Assembly (NCBI RefSeq): GCF_000426045.1
Contig: NZ_AUEP01000012.1
Coordinates: 1 to 64,000, forward strand
Reading direction: 5' to 3'
DNA from: Marmoricola sp. URHB0036
GTDB taxonomy: Bacteria > Actinomycetota > Actinomycetes > Propionibacteriales > Nocardioidaceae
DNA length: 64,000 nucleotides
Part shown: positions 33,674 through 41,937 of the stretch, one piece after another
Position numbering within the stretch: the first letter of the stretch is position 1
How the letters are laid out: every line of letters begins with the position of its first letter
Program-made: the position numbers and the translations under genes
The notes under the pieces: model-generated
The model's database searches: none
The model's input: only the letters and a program-made list of their open reading frames with translations
What the model was told of the DNA's origin: nothing

Positions 33674-34139
33674 CGAGGAGCGCGAACGCGGTGGTTGGCG
33701 AGTCCAGCTGGGTCAGCCAGCGGCCGACGAACCCTGCCTTCGCGACGACCTGGGCTATGTCGCCGACCTGCGCCGGCCGGCGGCCGCGCAGGTGGCCGAC
33801 CAGGGCACTGTCGACAACCTCAAGGGCCCCGGTGCGTATCCCGAACCGGATGCCTTCACGGACCGGACCAACCAGTGCCCTGGCGCGCGCCCCGAACCCG
33901 GCGGCCAGGACCTCGTGGGAGGTCACCCACTTGCTCAGGTGCGAGTCGACCCTGCTCGGGAGCTCCTCACGTGTCGCCTTGTGCAGCACCAGGGGCGCGA
34001 CGAGGAACGCCAACGCGAACGGCATCGGGCGGCCGTCTCGCCGCTCGTACTCGGAGGCGGCCGCCGCGATGGTGATCGAGAGCAGGGCAGGGTTGAGCAG
34101 ATCGGCGACTGCCGAGTTCCGCTCTGTCCACCGCCTCAC
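33660..34139 (-). CDS. ABC-3C system middle component
   Basis: About 159 residues, the size of ABC-3C middle components. WTERNSAVADLLNPALLSITIAAAA and the MPFALAFLVAPLVLHKATREELP segment match the MC3-type pattern (NPA near the start, then P-L-x-F-x-x-x-P-L-x-L-H). The protein is thought to bridge ATPase and effector. The GTG at 34139 is my choice; the open frame extends further but the extension is Arg/Ser-rich and not protein-like. It lies 85 bases after the effector gene and overlaps the ATPase gene. Confidence 0.75.
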   Translation of the reverse strand: MRRWTERNSAVADLLNPALLSITIAAAASEYERRDGRPMPFALAFLVAPLVLHKATREELPSRVDSHLSKWVTSHEVLAAGFGARARALVGPVREGIRFGIRTGALEVVDSALVGHLRGRRPAQVGDIAQVVAKAGFVGRWLTQLDSPTTAFALLGVEP

Positions 34140-34224
34140 GGAAACGCACCCTGTCACGATCCAGCCCGCGACGGGGCCCGTTCTCCCACGTCGCAAGACG
34201 ACTGGTTTTCGGCGCGAGAGGCGC

Positions 34225-35535
34225 TCAGGCGTGCTCGAGCAGGAGCTGCTCCAGATGCGTCTGGAAGTCCGGATGCCAACCGAGGTCCGGCCCATCGGCC
34301 AGCGCGTGGCGACGCCCGCGCGCATGAGTGGCGTCGTCGAACCGGGCCCGGATCGCCAGCGTCGAGTTGCTCAGCGTGTGCAACAAGGACCGTCCAGCCG
34401 AACGCTTCTCCTCCTCGGACGCCTCCTCGCCCAGCTCGCCGCACATGAAGTCGAACTCGCGCTCCCACTCGTCGATGAGCTTCGCGGTGAACCGCTCCAG
34501 CTCGTCGTAGTCGACCAGATGCTCGGCCAGCCAACGCGTCTCCTGCAGGTACGCCACCTGGTAGTCCAGGATTGCCTTCTGCAGTTGACGCGGCTGCACC
34601 TTGACCCACTTCAGCTGGTGCACGAACGTCCGGTCCTCGTGCTGCTGCAACGCAGCCTCGAGGTCGATCTCGTCGGCCTGGACAAGCACGGGCAGGTTCT
34701 CTGAGGCGAACTGATCGCGGACGCGTTCCAGCGCCGTCCGCATACCTGCGACGGTGATCCGCTCTGTGCGCCCTCGCAGCATCGCCAGCGACGTCCGCCC
34801 CCACCAACCCCACACCTGGTCCAGGTAGGTGTCGAAATGCTGAGTCGGGGCCCCGGGCCGCAGCCGCGTGGCGACCTCCTCGTCGACGTCATCGAGGTCG
34901 GCGGACTCGTCCGCGACGTAGATCCGTTCGACGAACACCATCCGTTCTGCTGGCGACAGTTCGAGGAACTTGTCACGCGCCTTCTTCGTCTCCTTGTTCG
35001 TCGACTTCGCCGCCACCGCCGCGAGCAGCCCAGCCGCTGCGGCAGGGTCACGGGTGGCGGCGTCAGGGCGAAGCATCGAAGCGGCCGAACCTTCGGCTGC
35101 CGAGGAGTTCGTCACCAACGTCAGGACGGGTCCATGGACATCGCGGGGCCGCCCGTTGTCCAACCAAACGCCGAGGGTGCGCCACATGTCATCGGAGGAG
35201 TCTGTGAGGTCTTTGAGCGCCTTCACATGCAACTTCATCTGCTTCAGCTCCGTCGGTGTGCCGGCGTCTTCCCAGGCAACGTCGTCGTGCATCTCCAGGG
35301 TCAGGCTCAGGTCCGGGTTGTCGCCCTTGGCCCGCAGCAGTTCCAGGAGGCCCCACCGGGTCTGGTGCAGGTACCCGAGCACACTCGCTGCTGCGGAGTG
35401 CGCGGCCGGTGTCGTCGCCTGCTTCTTGACCGGAGTTGTTTGCGCCGCAGGGACGAGCCCGCCTGCCGAGGACGACTCAGTCGGCTCCTCGGTCGGCTCC
35501 GTGGACTCCTCCGAGCCAGAAGGGTCGTCACTCAT
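34225..35535 (-). CDS. ABC-3C effector with predicted nuclease domain
   Basis: A 436-residue protein: an acidic Ser/Thr/Glu-rich N-terminus (1-45), then a domain like Cap4/DUF4297 restriction-type nucleases with VLGYLHQTRWGLLELL, SLTLEMHDDVAWED and TELKQMKLHVK (Glu, Asp and Q-x-K of a PD-(D/E)xK-like site, near 70-120), and an all-helical C-terminal half (about 240-430) with VWGWWGRTSLAMLRG typical of ABC-3C C-terminal components. It is the likely killing or DNA-cutting effector. ATG 35535 has GGAGG 8 nt upstream. First gene of the operon effector-middle component-ATPase. Confidence 0.75.
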   Translation of the reverse strand: MSDDPSGSEESTEPTEEPTESSSAGGLVPAAQTTPVKKQATTPAAHSAAASVLGYLHQTRWGLLELLRAKGDNPDLSLTLEMHDDVAWEDAGTPTELKQMKLHVKALKDLTDSSDDMWRTLGVWLDNGRPRDVHGPVLTLVTNSSAAEGSAASMLRPDAATRDPAAAAGLLAAVAAKSTNKETKKARDKFLELSPAERMVFVERIYVADESADLDDVDEEVATRLRPGAPTQHFDTYLDQVWGWWGRTSLAMLRGRTERITVAGMRTALERVRDQFASENLPVLVQADEIDLEAALQQHEDRTFVHQLKWVKVQPRQLQKAILDYQVAYLQETRWLAEHLVDYDELERFTAKLIDEWEREFDFMCGELGEEASEEEKRSAGRSLLHTLSNSTLAIRARFDDATHARGRRHALADGPDLGWHPDFQTHLEQLLLEHA

Positions 35536-36010
35536 CGACTCCACCTCCACAGTCCGCGTCCCGACGCTCGGCCGTGGCTTCCTGCCACCGACAGTGCTCG
35601 GTCGAGATTACTGCGCAACCCCCGGGCGAGGTCCAGACATGGCCGCGGGCCGGTCACACGAACCAGGACCCGACGCCTGTCCTACTCCGTCCCACGATCG
35701 GTCATCCTCGCTGCAGGAGCCGTCGGTGACCGAACCACCGCAACCGAGTTCGACCGCGGCCGGTGCGCGCTTGCTCCCTGCAACCGTAGCGTCGCCAGGT
35801 AGGTCTCGAGATCAGCGAATCCGAGGGCGCGCACCCTTGCCGCGCACCGGACCAGCGCCTCCGCCCACCGACGGTCCCGGTCCGCGCGCAACGCTGCGGA
35901 CGCAACCTCACGCGACGCCGACGCCCGTCCCTGAGCGCGTCTGGTGCCGGCCGGATGCGCTCCCGCACGGGGCGCACGCAGTTCCCCGGAGCGCGCCAAC
36001 TGCTGCCCTC
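35536..36010. other. Gene-free stretch upstream of the ABC-3C operon
   Basis: About 475 bases between the divergent ABC-3C operon and the integrase remnant. The long plus-strand frame through here is Arg/Pro-rich and antisense to the effector gene, so I do not call it. No clear promoter or repeat seen. Confidence 0.5.
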
Positions 36011-36463
36011 GTGCGAGCATCCGAAGCCGCAGCCGTGCTGATCGAGGACTACGCCGAAACCCTCCGAGGCCACCGAGTGTCACACCTGGTCGGCAAAGGC
36101 AACAAGCCCGCCACCATGCCGATCACCGTGCCAGTCCTCCAAGTCTTGGAAGCCTGCCGCGGCCAGCGAACCACCGGACCACTCATCCTCCGACCCGTCT
36201 CGGGCAATGCCATCGACCGCCGCGACGCCTACCGGATGATCACCCGAATCGCGAAGGTCGCCGGCATCCCCTGCCACATCAGCCCGCACTCCCTGCGGCA
36301 CGCCACCATCACCAACGCCCTCGACGCAGGTGTTCCACTCCGAGACGCCCAGATCCTGGCTCGGCACGCCGACCCACGCACGACTGAGCACTACGACCGC
36401 GCTCGCGGCAACCTCGACCGGCACGGGGTCCATTTCCTGACTGCCTACGTCGCGGGCGCGTGA
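36011..36463 (+). pseudogene. Tyrosine recombinase remnant, C-terminal part
   Basis: About 150 residues of an integrase catalytic domain, different from the intact one: VSHLVGKGNKPATMPI (Lys hairpin), ISPHSLRHATITNALDAGVPL (H-x-x-R), RDAQILARHADPRTTEHYDRAR (His and nucleophile Tyr). The N-terminal domains and the first catalytic Arg region are missing; upstream sequence in the same frame is not integrase-like. This class is common in actinobacterial mobile elements. It marks a second, older insertion or a deletion inside the island. Confidence 0.75.
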
Positions 36464-36796
36464 GCGTTGCCGCTCAGTTCCACCCACTATGGGACAGTCC
36501 CCTGATCGCTCAACAGCCTTTGGGAGCGCCCGGGGTTCAACTCGCTTTCCCCTTCGGCTACTCGCCCTGCGGTTGTTACCAACTCGCGTGGCGCATCTCG
36601 GCCGTGGCGGAGCCTCCTAGAAGAGACAACCCGCCCCACAAATGCTGTCTCGATACGTCGCGGGTCAGCCCCCCAGCCCCCACAAGGGTCGCTAGGTCAT
36701 CACCCCGGGCCCCCAAGGCTATACCTCAACTCCGTAGCCCTGCTGAGGCGCAGTATCGCGCGCGAAGCACCCGGGAAGCCACCTATCATCGGCACC
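36464..36796 (+). other. Gene-free stretch with a leaderless promoter at its end
   Basis: No gene seen. TATCAT at 36784-36789 is a good -10 element, 7 nt before the GTG of the TIR-like gene with no ribosome site between, so that gene is probably leaderless. No convincing -35 box. Confidence 0.45.
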
Positions 36797-37729
36797 GTGA
36801 CAGCCCCGGCCAAGCCCGTCCGCGTGTTCATAGGTTCGTCGACCGAAGGCCGCGAAATCGCCCTGAACCTTCAAGAGCAACTGGAGAGAACCAGCGGTTG
36901 CGAGGTTGACCTTTGGGAACACGTTTTCGACCCGTCGGGCTATGCGCTGCCGAGTCTCCTCGCTGCCGCTGCCAAGGTCGACTTCGCAGTATTGGTTGCG
37001 ACACCTGACGACACCACAATCAGTCGAGGAGTGGCCCAGGAGTCTGTGCGCGACAACATCATCCTGGAATTTGGGCTTTTCGCCGGGGCGCTTGGACTCG
37101 ATCGAACCTATCTACTCCCGACCGGCGACGACGTTAAGTTGCCGTCCGATGTCGTCGGCCTAACGCGGCTGAGCTACAGGGAGCGGACGGATGGCCGGAT
37201 ACCCGCAGCGCTAACAAGCGCCGTCCTCTCCATCAAGAGCCAGCTCGACGCGCTCGGCCCCAGAACTCGTGCGGTCACACCGCAAGCGAACCCGGACGCG
37301 CTCACCGAAGCCGAGTTTGACGAGGCCGAAACGATCATTCACGAAAAGCGACGGAGTTACGGCACGGCGAACGCCTTCTATCGAAGTTTTGAGGCCGGAA
37401 GGTGGCTAAAGGGATTCAAGCTTCCACCGCGCTTCAGAACTCCATCAGCGGAGATGCAGCTGAAAGAACGCTGGATCCGAGAAGCCGACTTCACGCGAAC
37501 CTGGGATCACAGCAACACGGTCTTTATGCAACTTCAATTGGTGACAAGCCACATCACTACGGAAGAGCTCGATCATATCCTCGACCTGCCAACTACGGAT
37601 GATTACGGAAACGACCAGCAAGCAGGACTAGATATCTTCCTGCAATATGTTCAAAAGAACAACCCAGTAATTCTCTCCCAGAAGGCTATCGAGCGGCTCC
37701 AGGGATTTGAGAATGGCGGAACTTCGTAG
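36797..37729 (+). CDS. TIR-like nucleotide-binding domain protein (CAP12/Pycsar TIR type)
   Basis: A 310-residue protein. Residues about 8-145 match the TIR-like nucleotide-binding family (PF10137): VRVFIGSSTEGREIALNLQEQL, VDFAVLVATPDD, and RDNIILEFGLFAGALG with the conserved Glu expected to be catalytic. Such domains degrade NAD+ when triggered and act in CBASS, Pycsar and stand-alone defences. The C-terminal about 150 residues (KRWxREAD-type helices, VTSHITTEELDHIL) are unknown and may sense the trigger. No cyclase or SAVED partner is adjacent. The gene is visibly richer in A+T than its neighbours, a sign of transfer. Confidence 0.8.
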   Translation: MTAPAKPVRVFIGSSTEGREIALNLQEQLERTSGCEVDLWEHVFDPSGYALPSLLAAAAKVDFAVLVATPDDTTISRGVAQESVRDNIILEFGLFAGALGLDRTYLLPTGDDVKLPSDVVGLTRLSYRERTDGRIPAALTSAVLSIKSQLDALGPRTRAVTPQANPDALTEAEFDEAETIIHEKRRSYGTANAFYRSFEAGRWLKGFKLPPRFRTPSAEMQLKERWIREADFTRTWDHSNTVFMQLQLVTSHITTEELDHILDLPTTDDYGNDQQAGLDIFLQYVQKNNPVILSQKAIERLQGFENGGTS

Positions 37730-38057
37730 CCGTCTGTGCCCGCCTCTATCGACCCAGATTTTCGAGGCCGGAGACTTGTCACCCGATGTGGCCGATCGGG
37801 ATGGGGTGCTCGAGAAGAAGCTCACGCGACGAGGTTCGCCGGTCCCAGCAACGGGAGCGTCTGCGGTCATTTGCTCATCACCTGGCGGATGCAGGAGGGG
37901 CGGCCGCGCCGGGACCGCACTCCTCGAAACGGCGGCTCTCCTCAACCCCGACATATGCGTCGAACCACCGCTTGAGTGCGATCGTTTAGGCAAGGCCACC
38001 CGCCGCGAAGAGTCCGGCGCGTTTGAGCCAAACCATTGACGGATCGCCTCGCGCCAA
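37730..38057. other. Gene-free stretch after the TIR-like gene
   Basis: About 330 bases between convergent genes. Short frames exist but none has a recognisable domain or ribosome site. I see no strong hairpin. Confidence 0.45.
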
Positions 38058-38558
38058 CTACGAAAAGTGATCGAGCACCGACTGCTCGGCGACGACGACG
38101 TTGTGGTCTGCGTACAGCTCGAGCAGGCCGTCGGCTACCTCGTCTCCAAGAATCTGAGCCACCAAGTTTGCGAGGACCCTGCAGAACAAGGGCCCGTGCC
38201 CGGCGGTCGGGGCGATGTGGTGTGTCAGCTCGTGCAAGACCAGCATGCGACCAAGCCGCCCCGAGCTCTCTGGCACAAGGTGGATGACACCGTCGTCGTA
38301 GTAGCCAGCTCGACGCCCGGGGCCAAACTCAAGATCGAACACGAACGCGGGTGAGGGTCGCACCCAGCCCGATGCGTCGAGGGCCTGGCGAGAGAGCGTT
38401 GGTACGTCGACTTGGCGGATCTCGTCGTCCCAGTTGCCCCAACACTCGACCATAAAGTCCTCGGCTTCGTAGACCAACCGCGTGATCGAGGCCTTCTCGC
38501 CTGGGGGCGTGCGCTCGACCCACATCCATAGTGCGTCGTCATCGAGAGTCGGCTTCAC
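38058..38558 (-). CDS. Putative HExxH zinc metallopeptidase-like protein
   Basis: A 166-residue cytoplasmic protein with H109-E110-L-T-H113 as the zincin motif and a further H121-G likely to complete the metal site; VIHLVPESSGRLGRMLVLHELTHH and GHGPLFCRVLANLVAQILG resemble the small actinobacterial metallohydrolases of the TIGR04338 type. The substrate is unknown. Similar small peptidases can activate toxins or cut repressors in mobile elements, but nothing here proves it. The GTG start has no strong ribosome site. Confidence 0.65.
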   Translation of the reverse strand: MKPTLDDDALWMWVERTPPGEKASITRLVYEAEDFMVECWGNWDDEIRQVDVPTLSRQALDASGWVRPSPAFVFDLEFGPGRRAGYYDDGVIHLVPESSGRLGRMLVLHELTHHIAPTAGHGPLFCRVLANLVAQILGDEVADGLLELYADHNVVVAEQSVLDHFS

Positions 38559-38726
38559 GTCATCATCAAACTCTGACGGTCACGTGCACTGCAGCCTTTT
38601 ATCCAAGGTCACCACGCATTCGGAGTCGGCTTCCGGCACTTCCGTTGGGCTTGAGTCGTCCTTTTGAGTTCGGGCCGATGAAGGGGCGGAACTCGGCATC
38701 AGCGAGCCCACGTATTCCGCCGCGAG

Positions 38727-39503
38727 TTACCCGCCGGTGAGGGCCTCAATTAGGTGGCTGACGCTTCGGATGTCTGCGGTGACCCTGGCAAGCGGCTGCC
38801 TGCGAACAAATCCGGGCAATGGCTGCGCACCCTCTGCGAACGCGATGCCGGCGTTAGTGGGTTGCGCCGGGACATCTGCCTCTGCGTCCACTGATTGAAC
38901 CGTGTGGTGCGGCGGGATTGTCGCGGACTGCAGGTACTCGTAGCCATCGGTGTCGTGGTCGTAGTCCAGTCGGTCGACCCGAGCCTCGCGCCAATCCTCG
39001 AGGGTCTCCCAAGGCTGACGGTCAATGGTCACGGGTCGCGAATTCGTGTAGGTGGGTGACTGCCAGTGGGCTCTGACGCTGCCCACCGTCGACCATCCGA
39101 GAATGGTGACTCTCGGCCTTCGCACCGAACGCTTGGCCACGCACCAGACGTATGCATCAGCATCCGTACTGTAAATCTGATCCTCGTTGACTATGCGGCC
39201 GTAGGCCGCAAGCCGGTCCGGATGCGTTGTCTTCACCTCGAGTCCAACGGTCGTCGCCCCCGACACCAACGAGATATCGGAATTGGTCGATGAGGAGTCC
39301 GCTAGGTGCAGGGCGGTCCACCCCTCTGACAGTTGACTGCGAACGAACGCGACAACGGCCAATTCGCCACAGAGGCCAAGGAGGTTGCTTTCGATTAGAA
39401 ACTCGTCGGCCTGGTCCCGGCTCCGCAGTTTCCTCGCTCGCCACCTGGCCTGCAACTCCGCGTTGGGTCTGAGGTAGTCCTCGGGCTCGATGCTGATCGT
39501 CAC
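38727..39503 (-). CDS. Predicted PD-(D/E)xK-type nuclease
   Basis: About 258 residues. LLGLCGELAVVAFVRSQ (Glu on the first helix), SSTNSDISLVSG (Asp) and TTVGLEVKTTHPD (E-x-K) have the order and spacing of a restriction-endonuclease-like core, near residues 45-110. The rest is not recognised. Start uncertain: the frame is open to 39713 but that would run into the divergent hicA promoter and start, so I take GTG 39503 at the beginning of the conserved-looking part. It has no methylase beside it, so it is not a standard restriction system; DNA repair or defence are both possible. Confidence 0.6.
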   Translation of the reverse strand: MTISIEPEDYLRPNAELQARWRARKLRSRDQADEFLIESNLLGLCGELAVVAFVRSQLSEGWTALHLADSSSTNSDISLVSGATTVGLEVKTTHPDRLAAYGRIVNEDQIYSTDADAYVWCVAKRSVRRPRVTILGWSTVGSVRAHWQSPTYTNSRPVTIDRQPWETLEDWREARVDRLDYDHDTDGYEYLQSATIPPHHTVQSVDAEADVPAQPTNAGIAFAEGAQPLPGFVRRQPLARVTADIRSVSHLIEALTGG

Positions 39504-39658
39504 ACTGCAATTAGATCCGGTTGACGCCGCCGAGGGAACTGCGTCTCCAGTTGCGTCACACCACCGCCAGTCGGCGCGTCGTACTTGCTTGGTGAGTGAC
39601 CGGACGGGAAGCCTAGATGGGCCGTCCTGCTCTGGGTCGCGCGCGGACTTACGGTTTT

Positions 39659-39705
39659 GTCTAGGCCGATTGACTAGAAACCGTCTAGGGACATAGACTA
39701 TTCTC
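39659..39705 (+). promoter_or_regulatory. Leaderless hicA promoter with GTCTAG repeats
   Basis: TTGACT (39670-39675), 18 bases, TAGACT (39694-39699), then 6 nt to GTG 39706. GTCTAG occurs at 39659-39664 and 39683-39688, and the related GACTAG at 39672-39677, overlapping the -35 and spacer. They are candidate binding sites for the HicB-like protein or the toxin-antitoxin complex. Confidence 0.6.
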
Positions 39706-39942
39706 GTGACCAAGGAGATGAAGACGCGGGACTTCCTCCGGGTCCTGCGGGCGGCGGGCTGGTCGCCAGGGAAGACCGTTGGCAGTCACACAAAGTGGCG
39801 CTGTCCCGGCGACAACCACTCTGTCCCGGTGCCCGACGGGCACCGCATGATCTCCCCGGGCGTCATCCGAAGTGTCGCCGCCAAGATCGACGACTGCGAC
39901 TGCACCACTGACACGAAGGACGAGAAGGGGGCGAGCAAGTGA
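39706..39942 (+). CDS. hicA: HicA-family mRNA interferase toxin
   Basis: A 78-residue HicA (YcfA-like, dsRBD fold): MKTRDFLRVLRAAGWSPGKTVGSHTKWRCP with the catalytic His28 in GSH, and a short basic C-terminus with the ISPGVIRSVAAKI helix. HicA cuts mRNA and arrests growth until neutralised by HicB. The GTG start is 6 nt after the -10 element, so it is leaderless. Its stop overlaps the partner's GTG (GTGA). The DCDC and Asp/Lys-rich tail is longer than usual. Confidence 0.85.
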   Translation: MTKEMKTRDFLRVLRAAGWSPGKTVGSHTKWRCPGDNHSVPVPDGHRMISPGVIRSVAAKIDDCDCTTDTKDEKGASK

Positions 39943-40745
39943 AGCGATTCGAGGTCGAGGTCCTACGCGATGGCAAGTGGTGGATGATCAACATCCCCGA
40001 GATTGGCGGGGTTACTCAGGCGCGGCGCCTCGCTGAGGCCGGTCAGGCCGCAGCGGAGTACATCGCCCTCTCCGAGGATCTAGCCCTCTCTGAGGTCGAT
40101 GTCGACATAGTTTCGGTCGATGTCAATGGCATGGACGTGCACGCTGCTGGTGAGCTCGTCGAGCATCTGCGAACCGAGGTGCGCGTCCTCGAAGGACTCA
40201 TCGCGCAGTTGACGAGCGCCACCGCTCGCCAACTTGTCGACGACGATGTTCCCCTTCGCGACATTGCCGAGGTGCTTGGTGTCTCCCACCAGCGCGTCGC
40301 CCAGATCACAGGGGGAACGGAGCAACCCCGCACGGTTCTCTTCTTCGACTCGGACCCCCTCCTCCTGGCCAATTTTGATCGTGTTGCAACCGACGTCGTA
40401 GCCCCACTCGCGGACACCATCGCGCGCATGCAGGAACGGATGCGACCAGTTCGAGAAGCTGCTGCGGCATCCAGCCGTGCCATGGCCCCTGCACAGTCAG
40501 TGTTCGAAGAGATCAACCGTTCACTCGCTCCGTTCCGGGAAAGCATTCGCGCCCTTGATTCAGTCGGCAAGGAGATCAGACTCGCCAACAAGGTCGGCAA
40601 GAAAGTCGCAGTGGCCTCGGCGGCAGACCGGAGATCAGAACGCGTTGCTGCCAGAGCCGTCTCGATTTCACAAACTCAGCGAGATGCGGTTGAGAAAGCG
40701 CGCAAGTTCACAGGCGAGGAGAGGTCGCCAGGGTCGGGCCGCTAG
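39939..40745 (+). CDS. Oversized HicB-like antitoxin
   Basis: A 268-residue partner of HicA, much longer than typical HicB proteins (about 70-150). Residues 1-60 are a HicB-like partial RNase H fold (EVLRDGKWWMINIPEIGGVTQARRL, AAEYIALSEDL); about 95-130 is a helix-turn-helix (LRDIAEVLGVSHQRVAQI); the remaining about 140 residues are predicted long helices rich in Ala/Arg/Glu with no family I recognise. The first parts fit toxin binding and autoregulation through the GTCTAG sites. The extra tail could be a sensor, oligomerisation arm or protease handle. Confidence 0.75.
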   Translation: MKRFEVEVLRDGKWWMINIPEIGGVTQARRLAEAGQAAAEYIALSEDLALSEVDVDIVSVDVNGMDVHAAGELVEHLRTEVRVLEGLIAQLTSATARQLVDDDVPLRDIAEVLGVSHQRVAQITGGTEQPRTVLFFDSDPLLLANFDRVATDVVAPLADTIARMQERMRPVREAAAASSRAMAPAQSVFEEINRSLAPFRESIRALDSVGKEIRLANKVGKKVAVASAADRRSERVAARAVSISQTQRDAVEKARKFTGEERSPGSGR

Positions 40746-41024
40746 ATACCGAAGAGTTACCGAAGCGTCAGACGATGGCGATCCAGTAATGCGCATCAAT
40801 TGCCATACGTCGCGACCCGCATTGTGATAGCGCCTGTGCCGTGACCTGTACTGGTCAACTCGCGACGCTCCACCGCGTCAGTCTCACGCGAGATCAGTGG
40901 GATCGCACTCTGGTCCGTTTAGGCTTCGGTAGTCCCATAGACGTGAGATCCACTTCGTACTGATCGCAGACCCGCCGAAGCCGGCGGCGAGTCATCGTCT
41001 GAGCTCAAATGAAACGGAGCATGC

Positions 41025-41498
41025 GTGTCAGACATTCTTGCCGTCGCCGCCATGATCGGGGTCCTGGCTGCCGTCTTCCAACTGCGTCAGGTGCGGAAAC
41101 AGCGGAAGCGAGAATTCGAAGATCTCTTCGTCCAACGCTACTGGTCGATCATGGACCGCTTGTCGACTTCGGCCCTGGAATCCGTTCCCCACAGCGGGGC
41201 CATTCGTGACGAGGATCGCCGGGCGGTGATCGCGTATTTCCGACTCAGCGAGGATGAGCTCGACTTACGCGCACGCAACTGGATAAGTCGTGACGCATGG
41301 GAACTGTGGCGCGATGGCATAGCCACGCAGTTGCGGCGCTGGCCGTTCGATGAGATCTGGCGCGAAGTCGCCGAACGTGAGTCGCAAGCTGGCGCGGACG
41401 GCCAGTTCGTCCAACTGAGGCGCGCAGATATTGAGATCTATCAGGAGGGGTTTGATCCGCGCACGGAACCCACATGGTGGCATTGGCGAGGACGCTGA
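41025..41498 (+). CDS. Small membrane-anchored protein of unknown function
   Basis: A 157-residue protein with one N-terminal membrane helix (about residues 2-20), a basic stop-transfer (RKQRKRE) and a soluble cytoplasmic part rich in Trp and Arg (FEDLFVQRYWSIMDRLS, YFRLSEDELDLRARNWIS, RDAWELWRDGIATQL). I know this layout from short proteins in actinobacterial islands but no function. GGAG lies 5 nt before GTG. The C-terminal PRTEPTWWHW is unusual. Confidence 0.65.
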   Translation: MSDILAVAAMIGVLAAVFQLRQVRKQRKREFEDLFVQRYWSIMDRLSTSALESVPHSGAIRDEDRRAVIAYFRLSEDELDLRARNWISRDAWELWRDGIATQLRRWPFDEIWREVAERESQAGADGQFVQLRRADIEIYQEGFDPRTEPTWWHWRGR

Positions 41499-41677
41499 GC
41501 AGCCCCCGACTGCTTTCACATGAGTTAACGGAGCCGCGTCTTACCGCCGCGAGCGCTCGTGCGTCATTCGACCATGGGCAGGTCCCCTGCGTGCGACTCA
41601 GGTTTCGTGTCCAGCCCGTCGGGCCGCCGCGCCCCTGGCTGAACGTAACCGGCTCGTCCAGCCCGCAGCCGTGGGTC

Positions 41678-41841
41678 TCAAGGGCGGAAATGTGTGCGGA
41701 CCTGAGCCGCTTGCTCCTGGGTCAGTCCCCAGCGGGCGTAGGGACGCTTTGCCATCCTTGGTCTCGCAACCACTGGCGGATTGCCCGATCACTGACGCCC
41801 AGCTCCGCCGACAGTTCCTTCGGAGTGATTGGTTCGGTCAT
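41678..41841 (-). pseudogene. Small helix-turn-helix gene with frameshift
   Basis: ATG 41841 starts TEPITPKELSAELGVSDRAIR, a helix-turn-helix, followed by QWLRDQGWQSV. The frame then stops early, while a shift of one base near 41740-41750 continues as PYARWGLTQEQAAQVRTHF to a stop at 41678. That second part reads like the natural end of such small DNA-binding proteins. I infer a one-base deletion; a sequencing error is possible. Confidence 0.45.
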
Positions 41842-41937
41842 TTGTCGAAGATAGCTGGGAGCCCTACTGCTCCGCGTCGTCTGGTGGCCGGCCGGAGTAG
41901 ACACCGACGTCGCGTGGGCTGAACCTGCGTCATACCG

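Noticed and set aside
34970-36010. Long plus-strand frame before the integrase remnant
   Set aside because: Antisense to the ABC-3C effector for most of its length and Ser/Arg/Pro-rich; only the part after 36011 resembles an integrase.
37707-38039. 110-residue frame after the TIR-like gene
   Set aside because: Overlaps the TIR-like gene's end, no ribosome site, no recognisable domain.
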